Shown piece by piece: positions 1-7,442 of a stretch of 21,291 bases of DNA. The position numbers were made by a program, and so were the translations under genes. Location of the stretch: positions 1 to 21,291 of the IMG/VR virus record IMGVR_UViG_3300030106_003370. One strand, written 5' to 3'. The stretch's first letter is position 1, and each line of letters opens with the position of its first letter. This DNA comes from a virus. Under the pieces are notes generated by a model. It searched no databases and had not been told where the DNA came from. It was given only the letters and a program-made list of their open reading frames with translations.

Positions 1-443
1 GGGCTACTCCACAGGATTTGTTTGACAAATTAAACAAACAGTTTAACTTTGATATTGATGTGTGTGCAGATGTTTCTAATGCAAAATGTAAAAAATATTA
101 TTCTATTGAGGACGATGCGCTGTCACAAACATGGAAAGGATACTGTTTTATGAATCCGCCCTATGGACGAGAGATATCAAAATGGGTAAAAAAAGCGTAT
201 GAGTCTAGTGGCGCAAACAGTTTCAGTCCTATTTCATCAGGTGAAGCGACTGTTGTTTGTTTGTTGCCTTCAAGAACAGATACAAAATGGTGGCATGACT
301 ATGTGATGAAAGCTGATACGGTAAAGTTTATTAAAGGTCGATTGAAATTTGACGGTCATAAAAACTCAGCCCCATTCCCTTCTGCTATAGTTGTTTTTGG
401 AAACTACCCTAAATACCAATGGGGATTTTTTGCTTATGAGTAA
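1..443 (+). CDS. Phage Dam-type DNA N6-adenine methyltransferase (5'-truncated by window edge)
   Basis: Likely transfers a methyl group from SAM to adenine N6 in DNA, of the small phage Dam family (DNA_N6_Dam). The reading frame is open to base 3, and the first visible residues (ATPQDLFDKLNKQFNF) match the usual start-proximal WATPQDLF...DVCAD block of the family. The TTG at 18 is therefore not the start; a few to some tens of residues lie outside the window. Visible landmarks are the DIDVCAD segment, the catalytic motif IV NPPYG (about residue 46 counting from the TTG codon), and the conserved C-terminal half with GRLKF and SAIVVF. It overlaps the next gene by 8 bases (ATG at 436, stop at 441-443), which suggests translational coupling. 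No cognate restriction endonuclease is visible, so protection against host restriction or a regulatory role is more likely than a complete R-M system. Target sequence unknown. Confidence 0.88.
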   Translation, partial: ATPQDLFDKLNKQFNFDIDVCADVSNAKCKKYYSIEDDALSQTWKGYCFMNPPYGREISKWVKKAYESSGANSFSPISSGEATVVCLLPSRTDTKWWHDYVMKADTVKFIKGRLKFDGHKNSAPFPSAIVVFGNYPKYQWGFFAYE

Positions 444-1101
444 CTTTACATGGTCATACTCAGGACTATCCTTGTTTAAGCAATGTCCTAGAAAATTCTA
501 TCGCACAAGAATTAGTAAGGATATTAAGGAAGAAGAACAAGACCATTTAATTTATGGGAAAGCAGTCCATACAGCCGCAGAAGAATATGGTAGAGATGGC
601 ACACCATTGCCAGAAAAATATAAGTTCATTCAACCCTATGTAGATACTTTAATGAGAACAAAGGGTGACAAGTACTACGAGTTAAAGATGGCTTTAACCG
701 CAGATTTAGAACCATGTGAATTCTTTGACCCTGAAGCATGGTGGCGTGGGATTGCTGATTTTATTACAGTTAACGATGTAACCGCATTATTGGTGGATTA
801 TAAGACCGGAAAATCAGCGCAATATGCGGATACTAAACAGTTAGAGATACTGTCATTAGCATTATTTAAACATTTCCCTAAAGTTAATACAGTAAAAGGT
901 GGGCTGATGTTTGTGGTTGCAGATAAATTTATTGAAGCTAAATTTTATAGAGAACGAGAAGAAGAATATTGGGAATCGTGGGATAAGGATATTGCTTCAT
1001 TGAATTTATGTTTTGGATCAAACACTTGGAACCCTAAAAGTAATTTCAGTTGCTACCGATTCTGCCCTGTCTTAGACTGTGAATATAATGGGAGGGCTTA
1101 A
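436..1101 (+). CDS. PD-(D/E)XK nuclease, RecB/Cas4-like exonuclease
   Basis: Predicted metal-dependent nuclease of 221 aa, probably acting in phage recombination or DNA processing. Counting from ATG 436: an N-terminal SxLxxFxQCPRKFY motif (C17), GKAVH (H45), GIADF (D108), the catalytic DYKTGK (D121, K123) and QLEILSLAL (Q135), the standard order for the RecB-like PDDEXK superfamily. C17 together with C206, C210 and C215 gives one N-terminal plus three C-terminal cysteines, the layout of the 4Fe-4S cluster in Cas4/AddB-type nucleases; cluster binding here is inference. A longer in-frame start at 391 exists, but it would overlap the methyltransferase by 53 bases and adds 15 residues upstream of the conserved SYSGLSLF motif. 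The ATG at 436 fits the 8-base overlap used elsewhere in this operon. Confidence 0.85.
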   Translation: MSNFTWSYSGLSLFKQCPRKFYRTRISKDIKEEEQDHLIYGKAVHTAAEEYGRDGTPLPEKYKFIQPYVDTLMRTKGDKYYELKMALTADLEPCEFFDPEAWWRGIADFITVNDVTALLVDYKTGKSAQYADTKQLEILSLALFKHFPKVNTVKGGLMFVVADKFIEAKFYREREEEYWESWDKDIASLNLCFGSNTWNPKSNFSCYRFCPVLDCEYNGRA

Positions 1102-1103
1102 AA

Positions 1104-1316
1104 ATGCCATTAAAAAAAGGAAAGTCTGACAAGGTAATTAAAGCTAATATTGTGGAATCTATTAAGTCGGGAAAACCACGTAACCAAGCAATCGCTATTG
1201 CGTTAAGCAAGGCAAGAGGTAATAAAAATAATGCCATACGTAAACAAAAAAAGACCGTACAAAAAAGAGTACCAACAACAAAAAGCAAGGGGCGAAAGAA
1301 AAAGAAGAAACGCTAG
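1104..1316 (+). CDS. Small basic phage protein of unknown function
   Basis: A 70-aa, strongly Lys/Arg-rich protein. The N-terminal part (MPLKKGKSDKVIKANI then SGKPRNQAIAIALSKA) matches a small protein seen repeatedly in marine and other environmental phages, where it ends soon after the SKA segment. Its function is not known; the charge suggests nucleic acid binding. It starts 3 bases after the nuclease stop, with GGGAGG about 9 bases upstream of the ATG. From about residue 43 the frame overlaps the start of the HNH gene, and the tail (RKKKKKR) is low-complexity sequence read out of the overlap. The N-terminal half is well supported, while the tail may be merely tolerated read-through. Confidence 0.7.
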   Translation: MPLKKGKSDKVIKANIVESIKSGKPRNQAIAIALSKARGNKNNAIRKQKKTVQKRVPTTKSKGRKKKKKR

Positions 1317-1572
1317 GGAAAGAGCGAGATATGAAGCCAAAAACAAAGGTAAAGATGGGAAAATTACCGATGTAAAAGGGGAAGATATAGATCACAAAAA
1401 GCCATTGAGTAAAGGTGGTACGAACAAAGCCTCTAATCTTAGAAGTGTATCTCCTAGTAAAAATAGGTCATTTAGCCGAAACCCAGATGGTAGTGTGAAA
1501 AAGAATGTGCCTAAAAAGAAAACAGCCAAGAAAAAAACGAGTAAAAAGAAAACAAGTAAAAAGAAGAAGTAA
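1231..1572 (+). CDS. HNH endonuclease, small, with Lys-rich tail
   Basis: Predicted HNH nuclease of 113 aa. The core is DIDHKKPLSKGG (D54, H55), then ASNLR (N69) and SPSKNRSF (N78), the usual beta-beta-alpha metal pattern of phage HNH proteins with Asn as the last residue. The N-terminus (MPYVNKKRPYKKEY) is typical of this phage subfamily. The C-terminus is a run of about 20 residues built from KKKTS/KKKTA units, coded by A-rich repeats at 1513-1569. The start lies inside the preceding gene in another frame; a Shine-Dalgarno GAGGT at 1216-1220, 10 bases upstream, supports it. The stop overlaps the next ATG by one base (TAATG). It could be a free-standing (homing-like) endonuclease or a DNA-processing enzyme; terminase-associated HNH proteins usually sit next to the terminase, which is not visible here. 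Confidence 0.85.
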   Translation: MPYVNKKRPYKKEYQQQKARGERKRRNARERARYEAKNKGKDGKITDVKGEDIDHKKPLSKGGTNKASNLRSVSPSKNRSFSRNPDGSVKKNVPKKKTAKKKTSKKKTSKKKK

Positions 1573-3128
1573 TGCAAGTAATTGATAACACACTAATCCT
1601 TCGTACAAGACATCCTACAAAAATACAGGATAGAATTCCTGATAGTGATATTGTTAGAAAAGACAATGATATCTACACTATGACAGTGGAGTGGGATTTA
1701 TATACTGCGCAACAGTTAGCAAGGTTGCGTATGAAAAACATCCCTTCTCCTATCATGCGAGATTATAACTGGTCAGGTGTCTATGCGCCGATGGATCACC
1801 AAAAAGTTACGGCTGAATTTTTAACCTTGAACCCAAGAGCTTTCTGTTTTAACGAACAAGGTACAGGCAAAACTGCGGCAGCGCTTTGGGCTTCTGATTA
1901 TTTACTACAACAAGAATATATACATAGAGTTCTAGTTATATGCCCGCTTTCTATAATGCACAGCGCATGGGGGGCTGATATGTTTGACTTTGCCCCGCAT
2001 AGGTCAATGGGAGTAGCTTATGGGGCGAAAGATAAACGGAAGGAGATAATAAAAAAAGACTACGAGTACATAATCATTAATTTTGATGGTATTGATGTAG
2101 TTAAAGAGACTATTGCAAAGGGTGGCTTTGATTTAATCATTATAGATGAAGCCAACGCCTACAAAAACTGTACTACTAAACGATGGAAGACAATCAACAG
2201 ATTAATTAAACCATCAACGTGGATGTGGATGATGACAGGAACCCCCGCCGCCCAATCTCCGTTAGACGCACATGGGTTAGCTAAGTTATGCGTACCTAAA
2301 AATGTCACTCCTTCTAAAACAAGATTTAAAGATTCTGTGATGTACCCTGTATCTAAATTTAAGTGGATGGCAAAACCAACCGCTCAAGCTACAGTGCATA
2401 AAACACTTCAACCTGCGATTCGGTTTACTAAAGAACAGTGTCTTGATTTACCGGAAGTTACCTATGTAGAACGGCAAGCACCTTTGACTTTACAGCAACA
2501 ACATTACTATAAAGAACTATGTCGGGAATTTGTTATTTGTGCGGGGGAAGAAAGTGTTACCTCTGCTAATGTTGCCGTAAATATGAGTAAACTATTACAG
2601 TTATCGGGGGGCGCAGTTTATTCAAACAACGGTAATGTTATAGAGTTTGATGTGTCCAACAGGCTAAAAGTAGTTAAAGAAGTTATAGATGAAGCGACTG
2701 CAAAAGTTTTAATCTTTGCTCCTTTCAAACACACCATAGCTATGTTGTATGAGTTTCTAAATAAGGCAAAAATATCAGCAGAATGTATAACAGGGGAAGT
2801 ATCGGTAAGTAAACGGACAAGGCTGTTTGATTTTTTTCAAACAACTTCAGAGCCTAGAGTTTTAATAATCCAACCACAAGCGGCGGCGCATGGGATCACT
2901 TTAACTGCCGCTAACACAATCATATGGTATTCCCCCATAACATCTACAGAAACATATTTACAAGCTAATGCAAGGATAGACCGCAAGGGTCAGAAAAATG
3001 CGATGACCATTGTAAATATAGATGGCTCCCCAATAGAACGTAAGCTATATAGACTGCTTTCTGGGCGTTTAGAAGCACACGTTAAACTTTTGGATTTATA
3101 TGAAGAAATAATTAAAGAAAGCACTTGA
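1572..3128 (+). CDS. SNF2-family DNA helicase/translocase
   Basis: SF2 ATPase of 518 aa, near normal length for stand-alone phage SNF2-like helicases. Motifs in order: Q-like region with MDHQK (about 75), Walker A QGTGKT (G97-T101), Walker B IIIDEAN (D192, E193; DEAN instead of DEAH), motif III MTGTPAA (221-227), the second RecA lobe with LIFAPFKHT, and motif VI QANARIDRKGQ (464-474, R468 and R471). It should use ATP to translocate on double-stranded DNA; in phages such proteins are linked to replication, recombination or protein displacement. Its start overlaps the HNH stop by one base, so it is translationally coupled. The stop codon lies inside the -35 box of a predicted promoter for the next gene. 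Confidence 0.9.
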   Translation: MQVIDNTLILRTRHPTKIQDRIPDSDIVRKDNDIYTMTVEWDLYTAQQLARLRMKNIPSPIMRDYNWSGVYAPMDHQKVTAEFLTLNPRAFCFNEQGTGKTAAALWASDYLLQQEYIHRVLVICPLSIMHSAWGADMFDFAPHRSMGVAYGAKDKRKEIIKKDYEYIIINFDGIDVVKETIAKGGFDLIIIDEANAYKNCTTKRWKTINRLIKPSTWMWMMTGTPAAQSPLDAHGLAKLCVPKNVTPSKTRFKDSVMYPVSKFKWMAKPTAQATVHKTLQPAIRFTKEQCLDLPEVTYVERQAPLTLQQQHYYKELCREFVICAGEESVTSANVAVNMSKLLQLSGGAVYSNNGNVIEFDVSNRLKVVKEVIDEATAKVLIFAPFKHTIAMLYEFLNKAKISAECITGEVSVSKRTRLFDFFQTTSEPRVLIIQPQAAAHGITLTAANTIIWYSPITSTETYLQANARIDRKGQKNAMTIVNIDGSPIERKLYRLLSGRLEAHVKLLDLYEEIIKEST

Positions 3129-3154
3129 CACAGTTAAGTGTAAGTAATTAGAAT
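3125..3154 (+). promoter_or_regulatory. Predicted sigma70-like promoter
   Basis: A perfect TTGACA (3125-3130) and TAGAAT (3149-3154; 5 of 6 to TATAAT) are separated by 18 bases. It lies in the only sizeable intergenic gap (3129-3190) of the left block and is followed by a strong Shine-Dalgarno AAGGAG at 3179-3184, 6 bases before the ATG at 3191. It would drive the ssDNA-binding/primase-helicase group using the host polymerase. The motif match is directly visible; promoter activity is inferred. Confidence 0.6.
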
Positions 3155-3190
3155 AATAAATAAAAACTAAAGAGTGTTAAGGAGAAGTAA

Positions 3191-3598
3191 ATGGCCGCTA
3201 TTATTGAGGAAGAACCCTCACTTGATCAGATTTGCGCCGCTCATCTTAAAATACGTGATGAGATCGCAAAAATTAGAAAAGATGCTGACAGAAAAGTTAG
3301 TCGTTTAGAAGAAGATAAAGCAAAGTTAGATGCTTTCCTTGCTAATAAATTGCAGGGGATGGGGGTAACAAGTGCAAAGACTTCTTCTGGAACTATCATG
3401 TTGTCAGAAAAAAGACGGTTCTCTACAACGGATTGGGAAAATATGTTCCGATTCATAGGAGATAATGACGCATTTGAATTGTTAGAAAAACGAATTCATC
3501 AAACTAATATGCGTACATTTCTGGAAGAGAACCCAGATAACCACCCAAAAAATCTGAATGTTTTTTCAGAATCTAAAATAACTATTCGTAAATCATAG
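3191..3598 (+). CDS. Small phage protein with N-terminal coiled coil, unknown function
   Basis: A 135-aa protein. Residues about 10-55 form a charged helix likely to be a coiled coil (EIAKIRKDADRKVSRLEEDK), followed by GVTSAKTSSGTI, then DWENMFRFIGDN and a C-terminal beta-like end (KITIRKS). This layout recalls Gp157-like and Gam-like phage proteins, where a coiled coil precedes a small domain, but I cannot assign it to either family. It starts the group after the predicted promoter and is followed 13 bases later by the ssDNA-binding protein, so a role in replication or recombination is the reasonable guess. Confidence 0.75.
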   Translation: MAAIIEEEPSLDQICAAHLKIRDEIAKIRKDADRKVSRLEEDKAKLDAFLANKLQGMGVTSAKTSSGTIMLSEKRRFSTTDWENMFRFIGDNDAFELLEKRIHQTNMRTFLEENPDNHPKNLNVFSESKITIRKS

Positions 3599-3611
3599 GA
3601 GAAGTAATAGT

Positions 3612-4412
3612 ATGGAAAATATGAGACACCTTATCAAAGACGTAGAGGCAATGTACCCACGTATAAACAGGCCGTACAGATTTGATGGCGTAAATGCGGG
3701 AAAATCAGTGCCATGTGAAGCCCACGAAGATGGAGCGGCATATGAATTACAATTTCGTATGGATCGTGAACAAGCGTCAGCATTATTGAAAGCGATGAAA
3801 AACGCTTATGCCGCAGTTAGGGAAAGCGACCCCAAGAAAAGCAAAGGGGACAAGGCTTGGCCTGAAAAAATAAAGACCCCATTTAAGGATGAAGGGGATG
3901 GTTTTTACACCCATAAGGCCAAGATCAAAGCGCAGTATAACAACCAATTAACTCGTCCCATTGCACATTTTGATTCTGAGCGAAACGCATTACCGGAAGG
4001 TTTTGAATTAACTACTGGCAGTATGGTTAACATTGCTTGTGTATTTATTCCTTACAATACTGACATGGCAGGTGCAGGTGTATCACTAAGATTAAGTGCT
4101 GTACAAGTGCTTAAATTAGCAGAACGTCAGCAAGCGTATAATCCTTTTGAAGTTGTAGAAGGAGGCTTTAAGGTTCAACAGGAGGAAGATAACCCTTTTA
4201 TGGAAATGGCAGATGAGGAACTTGACGCAAAGGAGGAAGAGGAAGAAGACCCGTTTGAAGAACCAGAAGAAACGCCAAAAGTTAAAACCCGTAAGAAAAA
4301 AGCTCCTTCTAGTGGAAAAGATTCTACTGACAAGAGGGCATTGAAGGATGTACTCACTAAAATTAACGACTTGGATTCTGATGACATAGATGATGAACTA
4401 GCCGATGAGTGA
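3612..4412 (+). CDS. Single-stranded DNA-binding protein (DUF2815/T7 gp2.5-like)
   Basis: Predicted ssDNA-binding protein of 266 aa. The N-terminal two thirds (to about residue 172) look like the DUF2815 OB-type domain: YPRINRPYRFD near the start, the central WPEKIKTPFKDE and FYTHKAKIKAQ, then the GAGVSLRLSAVQVLKLA block (155-170). A Glu/Asp-rich segment (191-220), a Lys-rich stretch (223-231) and a very acidic C-terminal tail (DLDSDDIDDELADE) follow. Acidic tails of phage SSBs contact polymerase and helicase partners. AGGAGAAG precedes the start, and a second ATG lies at 3621. Its stop overlaps the next gene by 8 bases. The gene lies just upstream of the primase-helicase, consistent with a replisome module. 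Confidence 0.82.
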   Translation: MENMRHLIKDVEAMYPRINRPYRFDGVNAGKSVPCEAHEDGAAYELQFRMDREQASALLKAMKNAYAAVRESDPKKSKGDKAWPEKIKTPFKDEGDGFYTHKAKIKAQYNNQLTRPIAHFDSERNALPEGFELTTGSMVNIACVFIPYNTDMAGAGVSLRLSAVQVLKLAERQQAYNPFEVVEGGFKVQQEEDNPFMEMADEELDAKEEEEEDPFEEPEETPKVKTRKKKAPSSGKDSTDKRALKDVLTKINDLDSDDIDDELADE

Positions 4413-4650
4413 TTATCGCGGATATTCCAATAAGATAGTCAATGCCAATGCCAATGCCGATATGGACAGCGCAGGGGTGAAACTTGGAAGGTTTTGTATT
4501 AAATATGATAGGCGTGTTTCTGATGTTTCAGAGAGATTTAATGTATCCAAACTAACTATTTATAAATGGTTTGATGGGAGTTGGGTTCCTAATAAGAGAC
4601 ACACAGAATTAATACTTGATTTTCTTGAGAGGGAATATGAGAAGGTCTAG
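4405..4650 (+). CDS. Small helix-turn-helix DNA-binding protein
   Basis: An 81-aa protein with a helix-turn-helix at about residues 36-58 (RVSDVSERFNVSKLTIYKWF), similar in style to XRE-like or transposase-type HTH domains and to small HTH proteins found next to replication genes in environmental phages. There is no second domain. It could be a transcriptional regulator of the early operon or an accessory replication protein. The N-terminus has an unusual NANANAD stretch coded by a 6-bp tandem repeat. It overlaps the SSB stop by 8 bases and ends 5 bases before the primase-helicase ATG. Confidence 0.72.
   Translation: MSDYRGYSNKIVNANANADMDSAGVKLGRFCIKYDRRVSDVSERFNVSKLTIYKWFDGSWVPNKRHTELILDFLEREYEKV
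4441..4458 (+). repeat. 6-bp tandem repeat, 3 copies
   Basis: AATGCC occurs three times in a row and codes for alternating Asn-Ala in the HTH protein. It is a simple microsatellite that could vary in copy number in steps of two residues without frameshifting. Confidence 0.8.
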
Positions 4651-4655
4651 TTATT

Positions 4656-7442
4656 ATGCCAACACTTTTACAGAAGATCCTTCCAGATAAAGGGCATTAT
4701 TGTACCGTTGGGTTAAAAGAAGATACTCCTCCACAACAAAGTTTTCATAGTACTTGGGAAGATGTAGAAAATGATGTTGCTGAATTATTAGAAGGGGGGT
4801 TTAACGTATATTTTGCGTGTGCTTCATTCCAAGAATCTGAAAAGAGGACACAAGATAACGCTGAATATATGAAGTCTTTTTGGCTTGACTTGGATTGTGG
4901 TGAAGGAAAACCCTATCCAAGTCAAACTGATGCTTTAGAAGCGTTATTATCTTTTTGCAAAACGGTTAAGTTACCTGCCCCTACTATTGTTAATAGTGGG
5001 AACGGTATTCATGTCTACTGGATATTAAAGAACGCCATTCATAAAGATGAATGGAATCCTATTGCAAAACATTTAAAGAATTTATGTAAGGAGAAGGGAC
5101 TTGAAGCAGATCCGGCGGTTACGGCAGATAGCGCACGAATTCTACGTGTGCCAGATACGCTTAATTATAAAACCGATCCCCCTGCTGAAGTATCAATACT
5201 GCACGAATCCTCTGAAGTTGATTTTGAAGAGGTTAAAACACTTATTGGAACCCCCCAAACCGATGAAGAGTATTTATTTGCGGAGGTTGATGCGCGAAAG
5301 AAAGATAACCAACAACATTCTTTTGCTAAAATTATACAGAAAACAATTAAAGGAAAAGGATGCGCCCAAGTAGAACACGCAATAATAAATCAAGACCAAA
5401 CTGATTATAATTTATGGCGGGCTATTCTATCTATAGCGGCTAATTGTAAAGACTCTGATATGGCAATCCATGCGGTTTCAGATAAACACCCTGATTATGA
5501 TCGCCAAAAGACAGAAGAAAAAGCGGTTGATTTAATTGGAAAACCTTATCGTTGTGACACAATAGATGAAACCAACATTAATGTTTGTGATGATTGTCCT
5601 CATTTTGGGAAAATAAGAAGTCCTATAGAGTTGGGGCAGCAGATTAAAGAAAATACAGATATTAATGAAAATACATTAATATCTAACAATCACCCAGCGC
5701 TTCCTTATCCTTTTTTTAGAGCTTTAAAGGGTGGAATATACAAAAAAGCTAGAAAACCTGAAGATGATGATATTCAAATATATCACAATGATCTGTATTT
5801 AATTAAGCGACTGCATGATAAAGAGAAAGGGGATATGGCTCTTGCGGAGTTACATCTTCCTAAAGATGGTACGCGGGAATTTTTAATCCCATTATCTAGC
5901 ATGACTAGCAAAGAAGAATTAAGGAAGATTCTTTCAGCACAGGGCGTTGTAATGATGCCTAAACAACTAGATAACATGATGGTGTATTTAATTGAGTGTA
6001 CAAAAAATCAACAGTCTCAGGATGAGGCAGAGATTATGAGAACACAATTTGGTTGGGTGGATAATGACAGTAAATTTATTCTTGGGGATAAAGAGATTAA
6101 TTGTTCTGCTGTCCGTTATTCTCCACCTTCTCCTAAGACAGAATCCATTTGTAAATGGCTTATTGCTAAAGGGGATATTGAAGAGTGGAAAAATGTTATT
6201 CAGGTTTACAACAAGCCTGATTTTGAACCCCATGCGTTTGGATTTTTTACCGCATTTGGTGCGCCACTGATAAAACATCTTGGATTTAACGGTGCGTTAA
6301 TAAATTTGATTAACTCATCATCAGGCACAGGGAAATCTACCGTGTTAAAGATGTGTAATAGCGTGTATGGACACCCTGACAAGCTACTGGCACAGGAAAC
6401 AGATACTTTTGCACATAAAATGTACCGATTAGGGGTAATGAATAATCTACCTTATACGGTAGATGAGATAACGAATATGCACCCTGAGTCTGTTAGCACA
6501 CTTTTATATAACGTATCACAGGGTTCTGGCCCCGGAAGGATGCAGTCTCAAAATAATATAGAGAGGAAGAACGATACTAATTGGAGTTTGATTGCGCTTG
6601 CAAGTTCTAATGCGTCTATGGCAGAAAAATTATCCCTGATTAAGCAATTTGCTGACGGGGAGATTATGCGGTTACTGGAGTATCGTATTGACCGTACTGA
6701 TAACATTAGTAAGTCTGACGCTTATAAATTGTTTGAAGGTGGGCTATTAAATAATTATGGGTTGGCAGGGCCAATTTATATTGAGTATTTAGTCAAGAAT
6801 CTACCAAAGGCAGTTAAATTAGCACAGGGTATACAGGAACATTTAGATGCTAAAGCTAGTTTAAACTCACGGGAAAGGTTTTGGTCTGCTGTTATATCCT
6901 GCAATATAGCAGGAGCGCAAATTGCGAACTACCTAAAGCTAATAGACCTAGACATCCCTAGAGTATTGGATTGGGCAAGTAATGAGCTTGTGGATACATT
7001 AAGACAACAAATTATAGAGCCTGAAATAGATTTTGTTGGGGTGCTAGGCGGATTCTTAAATGTGAATCGTGGGCATATTTTAGTGGTCAATGGCGCACAA
7101 GATGCCAGAAACTCAATTACTCCATTGCCTGTTGTAGAACCACGCTATGAACTAACCACTCGACTAGAGCCAGATACAGAAACTTTATATATTTTTAGTA
7201 AAGCGATTAGGAACTACTGTGCTAAAGAACAAATTATATTTAAAGATTTGGTAAGGGATTTAAAAGATAAAGGGATTCATCAAGGGACTGTACGCAAACG
7301 ACTAGCAAAAGGTACATCTATTGATAGCCCTCCTGTTGAAGCTCATATATTTAAACTGGAAGGTACTGATTTAATAGATACCGAATTTATGCAAACTTTA
7401 GGACAGGAAATTGATGATCCAGATTCACGGGATAACCTTTGA
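4656..7442 (+). CDS. Bifunctional primase-helicase (PrimPol-like plus SF3/DUF927-like ATPase)
   Basis: Replicative enzyme of 928 aa. The N-terminal part looks like an archaeo-eukaryotic primase/RepB-like domain: WLDLDCG (metal-binding D78, D80), NSGNGIHVYW (113-122, with the Ser/Gly-x-His motif) and RILRVPDTLN (161-170). A Cys pair in CDDCPHFG near residue 310 may end the linker domain. The C-terminal half carries Walker A GTGKST (557-562), a Walker B-like VDE (602-604) and a sensor-like LIALASSN, the layout of DUF927/SF3-type helicases. It probably primes and unwinds DNA at the phage fork. It ends with a helical, possibly winged-helix region (VRKRLAKG). The Shine-Dalgarno is weak (GAGAAGG overlapping the previous stop), so coupling to the HTH gene is likely. 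The stop is followed at once by a terminator-like hairpin. Confidence 0.86.
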   Translation: MPTLLQKILPDKGHYCTVGLKEDTPPQQSFHSTWEDVENDVAELLEGGFNVYFACASFQESEKRTQDNAEYMKSFWLDLDCGEGKPYPSQTDALEALLSFCKTVKLPAPTIVNSGNGIHVYWILKNAIHKDEWNPIAKHLKNLCKEKGLEADPAVTADSARILRVPDTLNYKTDPPAEVSILHESSEVDFEEVKTLIGTPQTDEEYLFAEVDARKKDNQQHSFAKIIQKTIKGKGCAQVEHAIINQDQTDYNLWRAILSIAANCKDSDMAIHAVSDKHPDYDRQKTEEKAVDLIGKPYRCDTIDETNINVCDDCPHFGKIRSPIELGQQIKENTDINENTLISNNHPALPYPFFRALKGGIYKKARKPEDDDIQIYHNDLYLIKRLHDKEKGDMALAELHLPKDGTREFLIPLSSMTSKEELRKILSAQGVVMMPKQLDNMMVYLIECTKNQQSQDEAEIMRTQFGWVDNDSKFILGDKEINCSAVRYSPPSPKTESICKWLIAKGDIEEWKNVIQVYNKPDFEPHAFGFFTAFGAPLIKHLGFNGALINLINSSSGTGKSTVLKMCNSVYGHPDKLLAQETDTFAHKMYRLGVMNNLPYTVDEITNMHPESVSTLLYNVSQGSGPGRMQSQNNIERKNDTNWSLIALASSNASMAEKLSLIKQFADGEIMRLLEYRIDRTDNISKSDAYKLFEGGLLNNYGLAGPIYIEYLVKNLPKAVKLAQGIQEHLDAKASLNSRERFWSAVISCNIAGAQIANYLKLIDLDIPRVLDWASNELVDTLRQQIIEPEIDFVGVLGGFLNVNRGHILVVNGAQDARNSITPLPVVEPRYELTTRLEPDTETLYIFSKAIRNYCAKEQIIFKDLVRDLKDKGIHQGTVRKRLAKGTSIDSPPVEAHIFKLEGTDLIDTEFMQTLGQEIDDPDSRDNL

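Noticed and set aside
18-443. TTG at 18 as the true start of the methyltransferase
   Set aside because: The frame is open to base 3 and encodes the family's conserved ATPQDL just upstream, so the start lies outside the window.
1531-1538. A7C run as a -1 ribosomal frameshift site in the HNH gene
   Set aside because: The codon phase (AAA AAA ACG) does not match the X XXY YYZ arrangement, and no downstream gene needs a frameshift; the next gene has its own ATG.
1046-1577. Minus-strand hydrophobic ORFs opposite the small basic and HNH genes
   Set aside because: They are the antisense of Lys-rich codons, which read as Phe/Leu-rich peptides; there is no independent support.
3122-3140. Terminator after the SNF2 gene
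   Set aside because: Only a 5-bp CACTT/AAGTG pairing without a T tract is present, and it overlaps the better supported promoter.
5101-5373. 90-aa ORF inside the primase-helicase
   Set aside because: It is out of frame within a clearly conserved domain and has no recognisable features.
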